64,000 nt of DNA from Pyrenopolyporus hunteri. Taxonomy: Eukaryota; Ascomycota; Sordariomycetes; Xylariales; Hypoxylaceae. Below are positions 23,838 to 35,131 of this stretch, in pieces. The notes under the pieces were generated by a model. It searched no databases, was not told the origin of the DNA, and worked only from the letters and a program-made list of their open reading frames with translations. A program made the position numbers and the translations under genes. The stretch spans positions 2,418,001 through 2,482,000 of the forward strand of contig CADCXC010000038.1 in the NCBI GenBank assembly GCA_902806595.1, written 5' to 3'. Within the stretch, counting starts at the first letter, position 1. Every line of letters starts with the position of its first letter.

Positions 23838-25888
23838 TCAATTTTGGCGGTCTTGGCCTGGCTTCTTCTCCTTGTCGTCCGCTCGCTCCTTCTTATGCCA
23901 GCGCTGCAAGATGATGGCGAGGTTCTTGCTACCTACAACGACGCACCAATCGCCACCGGCACTCCAGGCAACTTGGCGTCCGACGAAATCTTTGACGGTA
24001 ATATTACTCTGTGAATGCGCCCTAATGGGCTCGTCGACGCGCGTCATATCGTACTTCAGTTCCCAGTTTTCTATCGTCTCCTGGGGATAGTTTGTGTTGA
24101 GGTCTAGGTGGGTTTCTACATCCACACTACCGGTGCGCCCTGATGCGACTGACTCCCTATCGCTGGCGGCATCCTTAAGTTTGCTGACAGCATCACCCCT
24201 ATGCCTATGCTGAATAGGCACTAGCCATCCGGGGCGCTGAATCGGCTGCGACTTGTCGCGAGCCGGATCCCGAACTTCGCTGATAAAGTCGTGATAACTC
24301 CCTAAGCGTGCGAGGTCCCAGAAGAAAATCATGGCTTTCGCATTGCCGAAGGCTAAGACTGGATGTTTATCCTTGTCGTGAAAGAGCCTGAAGCGTAGAT
24401 AGAACTGGTGGCCACAATGCGGTGTCCAGAACTCCAGTAGGCGAGTATACTGAGGCGGACACGCCGATGCCGTTGCCGGGGCAAAGGCGGAGCGAGTTAG
24501 ACGCTCGGTGTCGCTCGTAGTTGGGGCCTCGGACATTTCGGGGGGAGGGTCACGGGACGAAAATCCCTCAATTCGCCATAATACGATTATATCTTCATGA
24601 CAAGCTCGAGATAGAATTAAATCGCCGAAGAAAGCTACGCTATCATCCCATCAGAAAGGATTCTTATAGCGTTATGCGAAGACTCACCAATCGACGATGC
24701 CGCTGTGAACCTCCGAGGTGAAAAAATGAGGATAATGGATTACGATAGGTTGCGACGGGTTTTTACCAGTCGGTTCAGGAGGTAGTTTAGGGAGTGTCCA
24801 CTGTGATATGTTAATGAAAACCATTCATACGTTATCTCGATCAGGCGGCCGTTTCATACCAGACAAATAACGTTATCGTGGCCAGCGGAGAGAACGTAAC
24901 GTCCGCTGTTATGGAATGCCTACGATGAGTTAGAACTATAGTGTGTTCAGAGCGGCTAAGGATACATACGACTGTCAACAGCCCTGACGAATGGCCTTCT
25001 CCAGCGAGCAGGCAGACACATGGCTGCTTGGAGTGCGCGGGATAGAGGCTCCATATCCGAACGGTAGTATCTTCCGACGCGGATGCGATTAGTCGGAAAT
25101 CTGTTGGGCATGTGGCGAGGTCATTGATTTCCTCCAAATATTGTCAGTCTGGTATTCAGCCAGCCTGCTTTTAAACTCACTCCTCCGTGTCCAACAAGGA
25201 CCTGTACAAAGTATCAGCCACCGAACCGCAGTAAATGGGTATGAATATCTAACCTTTACCAACTTCCCCTGAACAACATCATAAATCTTGATTTTAGCAT
25301 CCCTGCCGGCCACGCATAGATAAGGCACTTCGGTTTCGGGATTCTTGGTCCAGGTACAGCTGCAATTTAGAGCATCTTTCTACATAGCTATAAGCTGTAA
25401 GGACCCGAGACGCTGGCTGGATAAAAACTCACATCATCATCTCTAAAAAGCTGAACTAATTCGTAAGGAGGGCTGATTTTGGTGGAGAGCCGATATATGA
25501 CGACGTGTTTCTTGCTGACAGCAGCAAAGACTGGATCGTGTGTGACGTCCGCATAAGGGTAGAATTTCACATCAAAGAATTCTGACAGCGAAGGTCAGGA
25601 TCGGTTGTGAGGCGCAAAATCCATGTCTCACCTGTGTCTTGGTCGTCTGATGCCGAATATTGGAAATCATCCTACGAGACTATTAGTTGATACGTAGGGC
25701 AGGTCGATCGAAGGCGTATTGCTCGGGGGCAGCTTACCTCAAAGCCAATCGAGGCCTTCACGCGCGGGAGGTCCCACTCATCACTACCGGTCGCGGATGG
25801 CATGTCGAGAGAGCTCCATGCATAATTTCCCTTTCTGAGCGGACGAGATCGGTTTAAGAGCGGAGTGGAGTCGGCGGCAAGGCGTTTT
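23838..25888 (-). CDS. EED: Polycomb PRC2 subunit EED (WD40), 5' exon unresolved
   Basis: Histone H3K27 methyltransferase complex subunit that reads H3K27me3 and supports the SET-domain enzyme; nuclear. Exons: 25738-25888 (first visible), 25632-25671, 25433-25581, 25254-25379, 25181-25201 (21 nt), 24970-25131, 24860-24919, 24688-24800 and 23838-24639. From the ATG at 25803 this is 512 residues. The frame stays open 28 codons further upstream to a good acceptor at 25889, and that segment (RKGNYAWSSLD) looks conserved, so translation probably starts in an upstream exon I could not place. WD40 landmarks: FFDVKFYPYADV, YLCVAGRDAKIKIYDV, VLVGHGGEINDLATCP, LIASASEDTTVRIW, LSAGHDNVICLW, VDCVAFFGDLILSRACHEDIIVLWRI, FWDLARLGSY and VAWSAGGDWCVVVG. 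Introns are 48-66 nt. PRC2 is absent from many fungi but present in Sordariomycetes. Confidence 0.9.
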
Positions 25889-26335
25889 CTGAATGGTCAG
25901 TTGAAAGTAGCAGGGCAAAGTCGCGGCTGAACCATTAAGGGGTTGTTCGGTGGATGGAGGTAGGTTGGCGTCGTGTATGTCTGTGAGCCTCATGAGTTTG
26001 TGACTCTTGGATTTTCTCAACTTGGAATTGATGTGCGCTAGATGCTTGTGCTTGATCGTCGAACGTCAATATCCTTCTACGTTACTACGTAGTGTTCGGA
26101 GATCGGATTGGCGTCAATCAAGCCTGGACACCCAGGTAACTTCTGAAGCTCGAACCGACGATCCCTTGCTCGGATATTGACCGTCGGTGTTCAATGTTCA
26201 GTAATCAAAAATTCCACAGCGTCGAGAGACTGCGGATTGGTCCTTGCGTTTGTAACCAAGCCGCAAACTGGCAGTTACCTACACTGAACAAGGTTGTGGC
26301 TGGAGCTACCTACCACATATGTCTTAAGCTACCCC

Positions 26336-26556
26336 TGCGCTAACCTCCCGGTGGATTTGTACCTACCCAAATACCTTGTACCTGAGGCAGGTACCTATGT
26401 ACTGTACTACCTAGGTGGTAGGTAGGTAGGTAGGCATGTTAAGTACCTATTATAGTAGGTACAGCTCCATATAACAGATTTAATTTTAGGGACTATCAAG
26501 TCTGTATATATATATATATATGTCTGTATAGGTAGGTAGGTAGATAGGTATATAGT
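26336..26556. repeat. TAGG/TACC arrays with a TA dinucleotide run
   Basis: Dense cluster: GTACCTACCC and AGGCAGGTACCTATG near 26358-26400, CTACCTAGGTGGTAGGTAGG near 26407-26426, a TA dinucleotide run at about 26505-26521, and ATAGGTAGGTAGGTAGATAGG near 26528-26548. Mixed tetramer array with strand switches at CCTAGG and GGTACC. Confidence 0.8.
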
Positions 26557-27117
26557 AATGTACGCATATAGGTACTGGCCTACATTTTGTACTTCTATGC
26601 AGAGGTTTATGGGGGCCGGCGCCACGGTAAGAACTTCCGGGATCCAGGTTAACATGTGCAATTTCAGCGTTGAGATTTGAGCAAGTACTGCACTGTACCT
26701 AGTTCTATCGTATTGTACCTGTGTATCCGTACATTGTACAGTGCCTGTCTCCCTGCCAATCATCCACACGGACCCTAGGTCGTTACCCAAAGGGTCAAGG
26801 GTGACATGGTAGCGGGAGCTAGAATAACTTGGGCTGCTTGGAAGCCCTTTTTTGGAAATCGTCTAGTGTATATAGAGGGAAGCCCATCGTTACGGCCGTT
26901 CGACTTTGGTACCTAAGGTCGGGTACTTGCGACTGATGTACATATTTCTCTCCAACCTCTCGTACCCCGGTTGCAGCTCCCCAGACCCTTCAGCCGCTGG
27001 CTTCTAAAACGGCGCCTAAGAGACTAGATCAAGAATCCTGGACTTGGCCCAACTAACTTGTCTGTTGTAATGGGAGGGACCCCCGGTAAGGCGAGTAGAC
27101 TCATTGTCACACCCGTG

Positions 27118-27140
27118 AATAAGGAGCGAAGAGCGCAATA
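27118..27140. repeat. Short dispersed repeat, copy 1
   Basis: AATAAGGAGCGAAG followed by AGCGCAATA. A second copy lacking two bases is at 28491-28511. Too short to assign to an element family. Confidence 0.45.
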
Positions 27141-27346
27141 TCCTGCGTCTTCTATATGTACGATACTGCATGCGCGACTCAGTGTTCTGTCATGCTGACT
27201 GACGATGCGGTGCTAGCCGAGTATGGGCAAAGTATGGGCAGAGGCGCTGTCGACCCAATGAACGCATTTCCCATCTTCTGAAGGGGGTCATCTATGTTCA
27301 CATCCAACGCCTAAATCGTCTGGCGTATGTGCTACATGTATATATT

Positions 27347-27368
27347 AGTGTCACTTCACAGTGACACT
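27347..27368. repeat. Perfect 8-bp inverted repeat
   Basis: AGTGTCAC and GTGACACT flank TTCACA: an 8-bp stem with a 6-nt loop and no mismatch. Lies in the long gap with no adjacent gene, so it is not an obvious transcription terminator. Confidence 0.8.
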
Positions 27369-28148
27369 TTATAGTTCAGCGTAATCACCCTATTTTGTTA
27401 CGGGCGATGACGACACCGTGCCGGTCTTTTGGCATTGGCGTTATTTAATAGAGTACCTCTTCCAAGGAACTGATAGGTATGATTGAAGACGCAACGGTAG
27501 CACGATACGATTTCATCGGGATTCTTCTTTTTATCCACGATACCTATACTGCTTGTATAGGCGCTGCCCATAAGCATGGATGGCCGATAGGTACCTATTG
27601 ATGATGATACCTAATATCGTCACCGGATTTTTCCGTCTTGGCGCTGTCATGGTTGACTATTCCTGTATCTACCAGCTCTATATAGATAGGTATTCTCCGG
27701 CAATCGTACCTAGATAGGAGGTAATGTTTTCAGGTGCAAGCGCGTGAGCGTTCGGACCATATTAATGATAATAACGCGAAGGGATCACCGATCGGTACTT
27801 AGTACGATAGGTATCTTATCCTCTTAGAAGAGCAACTGGGTTTCTGCGACCCAATCATTGCTCGCCGATGGGGGAGATCGTCAGGGAGGCTTCGAGATCA
27901 CGCTTATAGAATTTTCACTTTTATATTATAGGTATCTGAAGGTACCTATGTAGGTACATATATAGATGCTGTGATTTAGTCCACTGACCCCGCCGAGCTT
28001 AATCATTTCGGACCCCTCGTTCTAGTAATATAAGATGAAATTGATAACTCAAAAGTTTCTTGATTAGAAGAGCCTATACATCGGTACCTGGCTTTCCTTT
28101 TCTGCACATTTTTTTTGTTCTCCTGGATGAAGCGTACATAAACATCAC

Positions 28149-28176
28149 CCTATTAGGACAAACCTATTAGGACAAA
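28149..28176. repeat. 14-bp perfect tandem duplication
   Basis: Two abutting identical copies of CCTATTAGGACAAA. Probably a slippage or repair duplication. Confidence 0.85.
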
Positions 28177-28490
28177 CCGCGTGAGCGCTTAAGCTAGGAG
28201 GATCCTGTGACCCTGTAGTTGTCGCTGTTTGAGACCCGGAGACTCCCCGCTTGCTGGGTTTGACGGCGTACATAGGTATGTACAATACAATACAGTATAT
28301 GGGTCTTCTGTAGTAAGCGATTCTGCTTCTCCATGTCAAACCACCGTACGTGCATGTAGATAGGGTTATGATATAAGCACATGCATATTTGCCATCTAGT
28401 ATACCTGCACAATAAGACTACGTTAGGCTATTATCAAAACCAGCGCTTCTTTCACATTCTAAAGCCTACTGATGGTCGGGTCATAAGGCC

Positions 28491-28511
28491 AATAAGGAGC
28501 GAAGCGCAATA
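28491..28511. repeat. Short dispersed repeat, copy 2
   Basis: AATAAGGAGCGAAG followed by CGCAATA, matching 27118-27140 apart from a two-base gap. Confidence 0.45.
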
Positions 28512-29083
28512 AGTTGCTTCTCAGAAAGCAGAGGATAAACCGGGAAATGCATTGTTGTTGACTTCACTCTCTCGATTACGATCCCGGCGCTTATTCGCTG
28601 GTATGTAGGTACGTAGCCGACTTACGCATGATTCTAACTACCTAGGTAGCTTCAGATGGGTTGAACGCCACAACGACGGCGTTTGAGAAGGAGTTGACGA
28701 CTAAAAGTGGTTTGCTGGTAATATCCTATCTAATCCCTTCGAAAGGAGGTGTATTCTAAACATAAGTGGCATCGGTATGAATTTGGTTATTGAATAGCTC
28801 CCGAGCGGAAGGCTGAAAACGGGGAAGACTGGATTAAGAAGGATCCTAGCAGCAGATCCCAAGAACCTGGTTTACTCATCTGGGAATGTTTTAGATTTTG
28901 CAATGTCCATGGTTGTACCAGGTCTATTCAACTCCTATGTATCCGGGGACTTAGGTACCAAGCGTTTACATACACCATTGGTACATGTATGTAGTGCGTA
29001 CCATGTATGCCCATGCACACAGGACTTGCTTCAAAACAGCTCTTGCCTGCAGGCTATACGTAGGTACATAGAGGTCCCAGTAT

Positions 29084-29146
29084 AGGAGTTGGGTACCTAG
29101 GCAGTACGCATATAAATCTACTAGGTACCTGGGTAAGAGGTACCAG
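29084..29146. repeat. GGTACC/CCTAGG palindromic cluster
   Basis: GGGTACCTAGGCAGTACG, then CTACTAGGTACCTGGGTAAG and GGTACC. Same tetramer palette as the other arrays. Confidence 0.65.
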
Positions 29147-29269
29147 CCATTGAACTAGACTGCGCTATATCAAATCCTTGCGGCGAACGTCTCGCAAGTG
29201 ATACCTAAATTGTATAGCAACCCCTGCTCATTTTGATATCAATCCTCGGTCTCGCGCGGAATTCAAGAT

Positions 29270-29287
29270 TACCACCTAGGTGGTGGT
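29270..29287. repeat. Perfect palindrome centred on CCTAGG
   Basis: ACCACCTAGGTGGT is a 14-bp perfect palindrome, a variant of the ACCTAGGT units seen elsewhere. Confidence 0.75.
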
Positions 29288-29648
29288 ATCATGTAGTTGT
29301 TATGTCGGTTCACGCGAAGATGTCATTTAGCATCTGCAGCCCTGGACGCTTTAGAACTTGAAGCTTTTATAGAAATTCCCGCTAGAGAATGTGAGAAATA
29401 ATATTTATTTATATCAGTATGAGGCACCCAGGAAAATGACTGCCTGCTTCCGCTAACCACTATATGACTTGGCGCAAAATTTGGCTTCTTCCTACCAGAG
29501 CGGAACGGATCCCGAAAGGGCCCAGAATTGACCCCAACGCCATGCGACACAATGTACATACGTACACCCACCCTACCTCCCTATCAATGCAGACGCACGG
29601 CACTCGCAATAGACGTGTTGTATTTTCCATTGGGGCTACATATTACAT

Positions 29649-29680
29649 ATAGGTAGGTAGGTACCTAGGTACCTAGGTAT
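29649..29680. repeat. TAGG array merging into nested palindromes
   Basis: Three TAGG units run into GTACCTAGGTACCTAGGTA, which alternates the GGTACC and CCTAGG centres every four bases and is self-complementary. Confidence 0.85.
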
Positions 29681-30242
29681 TATTACCCAGGTCGCTATCC
29701 TGCTTTTCGTGGAATACCTCCGTACGTTAGACCTAAGCTACCAGGTCGTGTCGACGTTATGTAACGTTAGGTACCCAGGGTCTATTGTAAGTATCTGTAT
29801 TGGATTTGCATACATGGTCTATAGATGAAATTCTCAACAAGAAACATGTAATATCCATGGCCGTTGATACATATATAGTAGCTACTAGGTACCTACCCAC
29901 CTGCTCGAGATAGTTAATTCGTTATCCTCGCCCCCGCAGCACATGCTCTTCGTAGGGGAGGTATATGTACGGTAATATGATCCGAATATAAGCTACTTGC
30001 GGTACGTATGTAGAATCATGTACTATGTAGTAAGGTCGTGGACCCCCGTCAGAGCCTAGACTTTAGCAAGAAGACGACGGTAAGCCGTTCCCCAGGGGTT
30101 CGCCCATCAGGGAATCCCTGCAGAGTGAGCTGGGCGCTGAGGGAATTGGATGGGAACACATGGGGTGCGAAACGAGAGGAATTTGAAGTTGGGCATCGTG
30201 CTTTTACTAGGTATACGTGTACCTTGTACAATGCTATGCGCG

Positions 30243-30410
30243 TACATGCATGTAGGTAGGTAGCTATCGCCTTTATTTTGGCGTATTCGTGGGAAGCGGA
30301 TGTATGTATCAACTTGGTAGCTTGAACGGGGAAGAGCAGGTTTAAGAGGTAAAGTATTAGATACATAGGTAGGTAGGTAGGTAGATACGTACCCAGGTAG
30401 GTAGATTAGC
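30243..30410. repeat. TAGG arrays
   Basis: GTAGGTAGGTAGC near 30252-30264, ATAGGTAGGTAGGTAGGTAG near 30365-30384, and CCCAGGTAGGTAG near 30391-30403. Confidence 0.75.
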
Positions 30411-31821
30411 ATCGGCCGCGGAATGGAACGCCCAGCGACTCAGACCTCAACGCAGCTAGAGAATGCCGTTACGCTACTTGCATTGCCGAGCACTTCACTT
30501 TAGATGCATGCGTGCGTTAGGGTGGTTAGGTACTAAATTGTACATTAGCGAAACTATATTTTCCTAACCCTCGAGTCGTAGCTACCTTACCTACCAAGAC
30601 CAGACCTACCTTACCTGCTTTGCCGGCGGCATTGGCAAATGGGATCGTCTCCTGCTCCATCTGGGCCTCAAGAGCCTTAAAGACAACACAACGGCCTCTC
30701 ATCTTAACCTGATGTGTTGCCGTCACCGACGTTCCCAACCGACCTCAACCGACCTCTTCCAACCTTTCGCTCGTTTCTTCTTCTTCCACTCTCCTACTCT
30801 CCTACTTTCCCACTCCTGCTCCTACTCCTCCCACTAGGTACTCCCACCACCTTTACCACCCGTCCCGTGGCTGCCCGCACGAACCACCGAGGGCAGGGCA
30901 CAACGTGGTGTATCCCTTGGGCCACTGCGAACTGACCTTTCATCGCTCAATTCTGCCCTCCACTTCGCAGGCCCGAGGAGAACGGGACCGATCACTAGAT
31001 CCAGACCTGGACTTATGTATTAACCCCCCCCGCTAACCCACTCCCCCCCAAAAAAAAACCTACCTCGGGCGCCCAAACCTCTTTCTTCCTCGACCGATCT
31101 TGGCTTCTTCTTAGTCCAGCCCTATATGTAGTGCTGTACATGACAGGCCGGTCACTCTGGACGTCTCCTCTAGTTGCCGCTGTCCGCCCCATCCTCTATA
31201 TTCGGCATAATTACTTAGCGGCCACCGTCCCTCTTCCCCCTTGCATTGCGTATGTCGGCCCTTGTTCACAGCTGCACCGACCCGAGGGACTAGAAGCCCT
31301 TGTGATACCAAAAGCGACGACCCTCTTGGCTGGCTATTGCGACTTGTGTAGAAAGACGCCTGACGGATTTCCCATCCAGCGTCTCCCGTGCGAGACGGTC
31401 ACCTCAATCTCGCCATCCTCTCTTCCTGGACATCGCACGAAACCTGTTCTGAGGCCGGCTTGTATGACTTGTCCACCCATCCGACGGTGACGGCGGGATC
31501 TGTGTCATACAATACTCGGTTATCCAGAGACACCTCGTTGGCTCGTCCACCTAAGCTTTTCCCTAACCGTCCTGAACAGCCGACTCCTAATCCAGTCTCG
31601 CGAAGCACGAATTTCGGAACTTGCCATCCCATTAGACTCGCTTTTAGAGTACTCTTGGGACACCACATCCTGCTCGACCCCGGATTTTGTTGGCGCCCTC
31701 CGAAACAAGCATTTAGCTGGTGCTGGTTGACTCTTAAAAAAAGTCTTGGCTTATGGGTCCAAGTTCGTCCTTTCGTTGAAAAACAGCAGCAATCTTCCAA
31801 GAGATTGGATATCCAAAACAA

Positions 31822-33935
31822 ATGGAGCAGACTTTTATGACTATCCATAGTTAGTATCCCGGGCCGTCCGGGCATGACGGACGCGCTGTTGTGTATATCC
31901 GACGCGAAGTGCTCCAACTTGCTTCGTCCATGCTCGACTACCTAGTTGAGCTGCGGCTAATGGATATTCTACAGACCTGTCGCCCGACGCCAATATTCTC
32001 TTCGTTTCCGAGTCCGTTGTCGACATCTTAGGGTACCAGCCGCAAGATGTAATGGGCAAGTCATGCTTCGACTTCTTCCACCCGGAGGAAGTCCCATTCG
32101 CGCGCTCCGTACATAGCAGAGGCGTCCTTCTCGACAAGGCAGCGGTTTTACACTACGCTCGGGTCATGTCAAAAGGCGGCCAATGGGTGAGCTGCGAGTG
32201 TTGCTTTACGGTGGTTCACGATGTCTTGGTGGCTTGCACCAGTATCTACAGGCGTGGCGAGAAGAGTGAGAGTGCGTTCTAGCTGCCTTATCTCGACGTG
32301 GCTTAGCTCGTCCTAGCTACTAACAGTCGGGTAGGACGGGCCATAGAAGCACCCCAGATCCGGCGGATTTTCTCCTCTTCGCCGAGAGACCCTCGGTATC
32401 ATATGCTTGAGCACCTCTCACCGAAATTCAAAATGCAACCAATGGAAAGGGAACCTCGCGCCGCTCTTATCCTCAATAGGTTTACCAGGACCTTATCGGT
32501 AATGTTCGCCACCAACGCGGTTTCCTCAATCCTTGGAGTGAGACCAGACCAGATCCAGGAGAAGAGTTTCTACGAATGCATTGCAGAAAACTGCTTAGCA
32601 GATGCCATTAAGTGCCTGGAAAGCGCCAAAGCAAATGACTCCATCGCATACCTCCGGTTCTGGTATCGTGATCCTCGAAGGGAGGAGGATTTCGAAGATG
32701 ATGACGACGATGAGGATGACGAAGACGAAGACGGTGAAGGGGAAGATGATGACGAGGAAGTAGAGCAGGAGAATGATGGTCAATTAGCTGATGGCGTATG
32801 TAGAGATTTGGACGGCCACGTTTATGCCGGAACCCCCATGGACATTGACCTCGGCGAATCTTTCGACTCAAAAATAAAGACCGAACCCGACGTCAGCCCA
32901 GAGCTCTCGAAATCTACGATTCCGGCTCACGGAAATTTTCAGAGAGCTCTTTTCCCATCGCCATCGCAGACTGGCTTTCCGTTGTCACCGGAGACAAGGG
33001 CATATCGAACGTCGGAAGACGCTTGTCACCAAGCTAGGACACCAGTATCGCAGACGGGCAGGCGACGGAGGAATCGAAATCCCATACCAACGTTTGAGCT
33101 CGAAGCTGTGGTGTCTTGTACTTCGGACGGGTTAGTTGTTGTATTGAGAAGAGCTCGACCGCCGATTCCTTCTCTCCATCCGCCTCTACTTCCCGTCGAT
33201 TTTGAAAACGGGCTCTTTGCCGCGCCTTGGAGTGAGCAGCCCATACGACCTAGTTACCCTCCAGAGCATTTCTATACGTTCCGACCGCCTCTCCTACCGC
33301 AATATATGCCACTACGAGAGCACGTCAAGACTGCTGGAGGGCCACCGATTGACCAGCTTATGAAGTCGATTCGAGACGTGGCCGTATTTGCATGGGCGCT
33401 TGTAGGTATAAACGGTAGCCTTGCCGCGTACGGCCACGGAGTGCCTAGGGAGAGCTCACAGCCCCAGAATAAGGTACTGATGTTGGATCCCAAATCGTCG
33501 AAGCAGTCGCATTCCGGCTTTGAATCGCAGCATCCTCAACGTTGGGCTGGCCCTTCTTCGGTAAAAGACCAGTCGTCCGAAGTAGGTGTACCTTCGGATG
33601 TACGCTACATAGCGGGCACTGCTGCCGAAGCGTCGCAAGGTGGCTACGGTCTCATGTCAACGGGGTTTGATAGCAGGGGTCCTGACTACTCGAGCCAGCC
33701 GGTATGGCCTCGCTCAAGGCCGTACGCGCCTGCGTTCGACTCGTGGCGTCCGTACCCGCAGGCGCAACAGCGGCCCCAACCGGCCTCGTTTGGGTTTAAC
33801 CAGCACTCGAGAGAAGCGTGGACAGAGGCTGAGGCTTCGTATGTTCAGCAGCACGCAAGCAATCACATGATCCCTACGACGGAAGCACATATGTTTAGGG
33901 ACGGGTCGCGGCATTACAAAGATATGTGGCAATAG
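31822..33935 (+). CDS. Double-PAS domain protein, function unknown
   Basis: Exons 31822-31849 (28 nt), 31975-32265 and 32335-33935 encode 639 residues. The two junctions rebuild TIHN-LSPDANILFVSES and GEK-RRAIEAPQ in frame. PAS 1 (about residues 8-105) has the core DILGYQPQDVMGKSCFDFFHPEEV; PAS 2 (about 145-265) has FATNAVSSILGVRPDQIQEKSFYECI, then an inserted acidic loop of about 40 Asp/Glu-rich residues (DNA 32688-32770), then FELEAVVSCTSDGLVVVLRRARP. Neither PAS has the flavin-binding GXNCRFLQ motif of LOV photoreceptors, and there is no GATA finger, so this is not WC-1, WC-2 or Vivid. The last 250 residues are Pro/Ser/Gln-rich, as in activation regions. I recognise it as a conserved uncharacterised filamentous fungal protein; a nuclear signalling role is inference. 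Confidence 0.82.
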
Positions 33936-35131
33936 GGTCGAGAACCCGGGCACTTAATTTCGAATTTTCTGTATTAATGAAATGGTCACAAGTGGCAGGG
34001 GCGTGACCATTGGCCTGATCTAGGCGTTTTGAGGAAATCATGGAACAGCATCCCCAACGGCGGCGCATTTATAGCGGGTTGCTGCATTGTGCATAATATG
34101 GACCATACAGCCTGAGGATGATCAGTCTATACAAGGCGATTTCGAGAGAGAGATATTATAAGGGTTAATTATGATTGTGAGGCCCGATCTGGAAGGATAG
34201 GATGGCATTCATATTACGGAGACCCAGGCTCTGAAAGGCGGATAACAGGCGCTCAAAACCCCAAAATCGAGATACCCACGCTGGATGGATATATCATCGC
34301 ATATAGTTGGTAAAAAAAATGATGCGATATTTGATATTCGTTTGCTTTGCACTCCCGTGTTTGATGATCGTGTATGACTTGCCTGATCTGACGATATTAC
34401 GAGTTTATGGCCGTGGTATAGCCGTTGTATAGCTAAGACTGGAGGTAAGATACGTGTAGGTCCAGTGTGATGTTCTTGAATTTGATGGTTGAGCTCGGGT
34501 TTCGTTGAACGTAAGGTAGGTACCTATGTAGGTAAGTAACTTCCAAACGCATCTCATCTCGCTTCCTTCGGTTTTAACGCCGGCTTCTTACTCACAGAGG
34601 TACTTTATGTGCCTGTGAAAGACGGCGGTGGCACGTTAAGTGAAACAAGCAGAGCCAGAGCTGCCAATTGACGAAATCATTCTGCATCACGTACTATACA
34701 TTGTGTAACCGCTACCTACGTAGCTCTACACTATACATGTAGACGCTGTACCTAAATGGCGTAGCAGGTGAAGTATAGTACACATATGGGTACCTAGGAA
34801 GGTAGGTATGTATCTGGGTACATATGTGCACTCGCTAGGGCTAGCGAATCAGGAGGGTTCGAAGCAGCTCCACGCAACTAAAGGGAGCTTGGACCACTCT
34901 TGGAGCTTACGACTTTTGACTTGACACCGTGGTACCTGAAAGCCCGTCGACGGAATCAATTCGACAAACAACTTGTTCAACCCCGACGTAACGACTCAAT
35001 GCTACCGCCTCTCATTGTCCGATAGATGAAGGGCTAGCGCTGAAATCGAGGACATCCATCGACATATTCGGAGAAAGTGCTTCCTACGCGAACCTAGGCC
35101 CTTGCCGAACGGTTCTGGTACGCAACCCAAG
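33936..35131. other. Intergenic region between the PAS gene and YIP4
   Basis: 1.2 kb with tetramer palindromes: AGGTAGGTACCTATGTAGGTAAG near 34513-34535, and GGGTACCTAGGAAGGTAGGTATG near 34789-34811. The rest is PAS 3' UTR and YIP4 promoter. No gene seen. Confidence 0.6.

Larger units (their letters stand above)
25889..31821. other. 6 kb gene-free divergent region between EED and the PAS gene
   Basis: No supported protein gene or tRNA. It contains the unresolved 5' part of EED (about 25889-26100), several TAGG/CCTA arrays, short inverted and tandem repeats annotated separately, and a pyrimidine-rich stretch from about 30700 to 31100 (CTTCC, CCTAC and C8 runs) that is probably the promoter or leader of the PAS gene. 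The reading frame at 31399-31917 (-) overlaps the first exon of the PAS gene and has no recognisable similarity. Confidence 0.55.

Noticed and set aside
31399..31917. 172-codon minus-strand frame
   Set aside because: Overlaps the first exon and intron of the PAS gene and has no family similarity.
35102..35131. Upstream TTG start for YIP4
   Set aside because: Non-ATG initiation is not expected here; the ATG at 35132 gives the natural acidic N-terminus.
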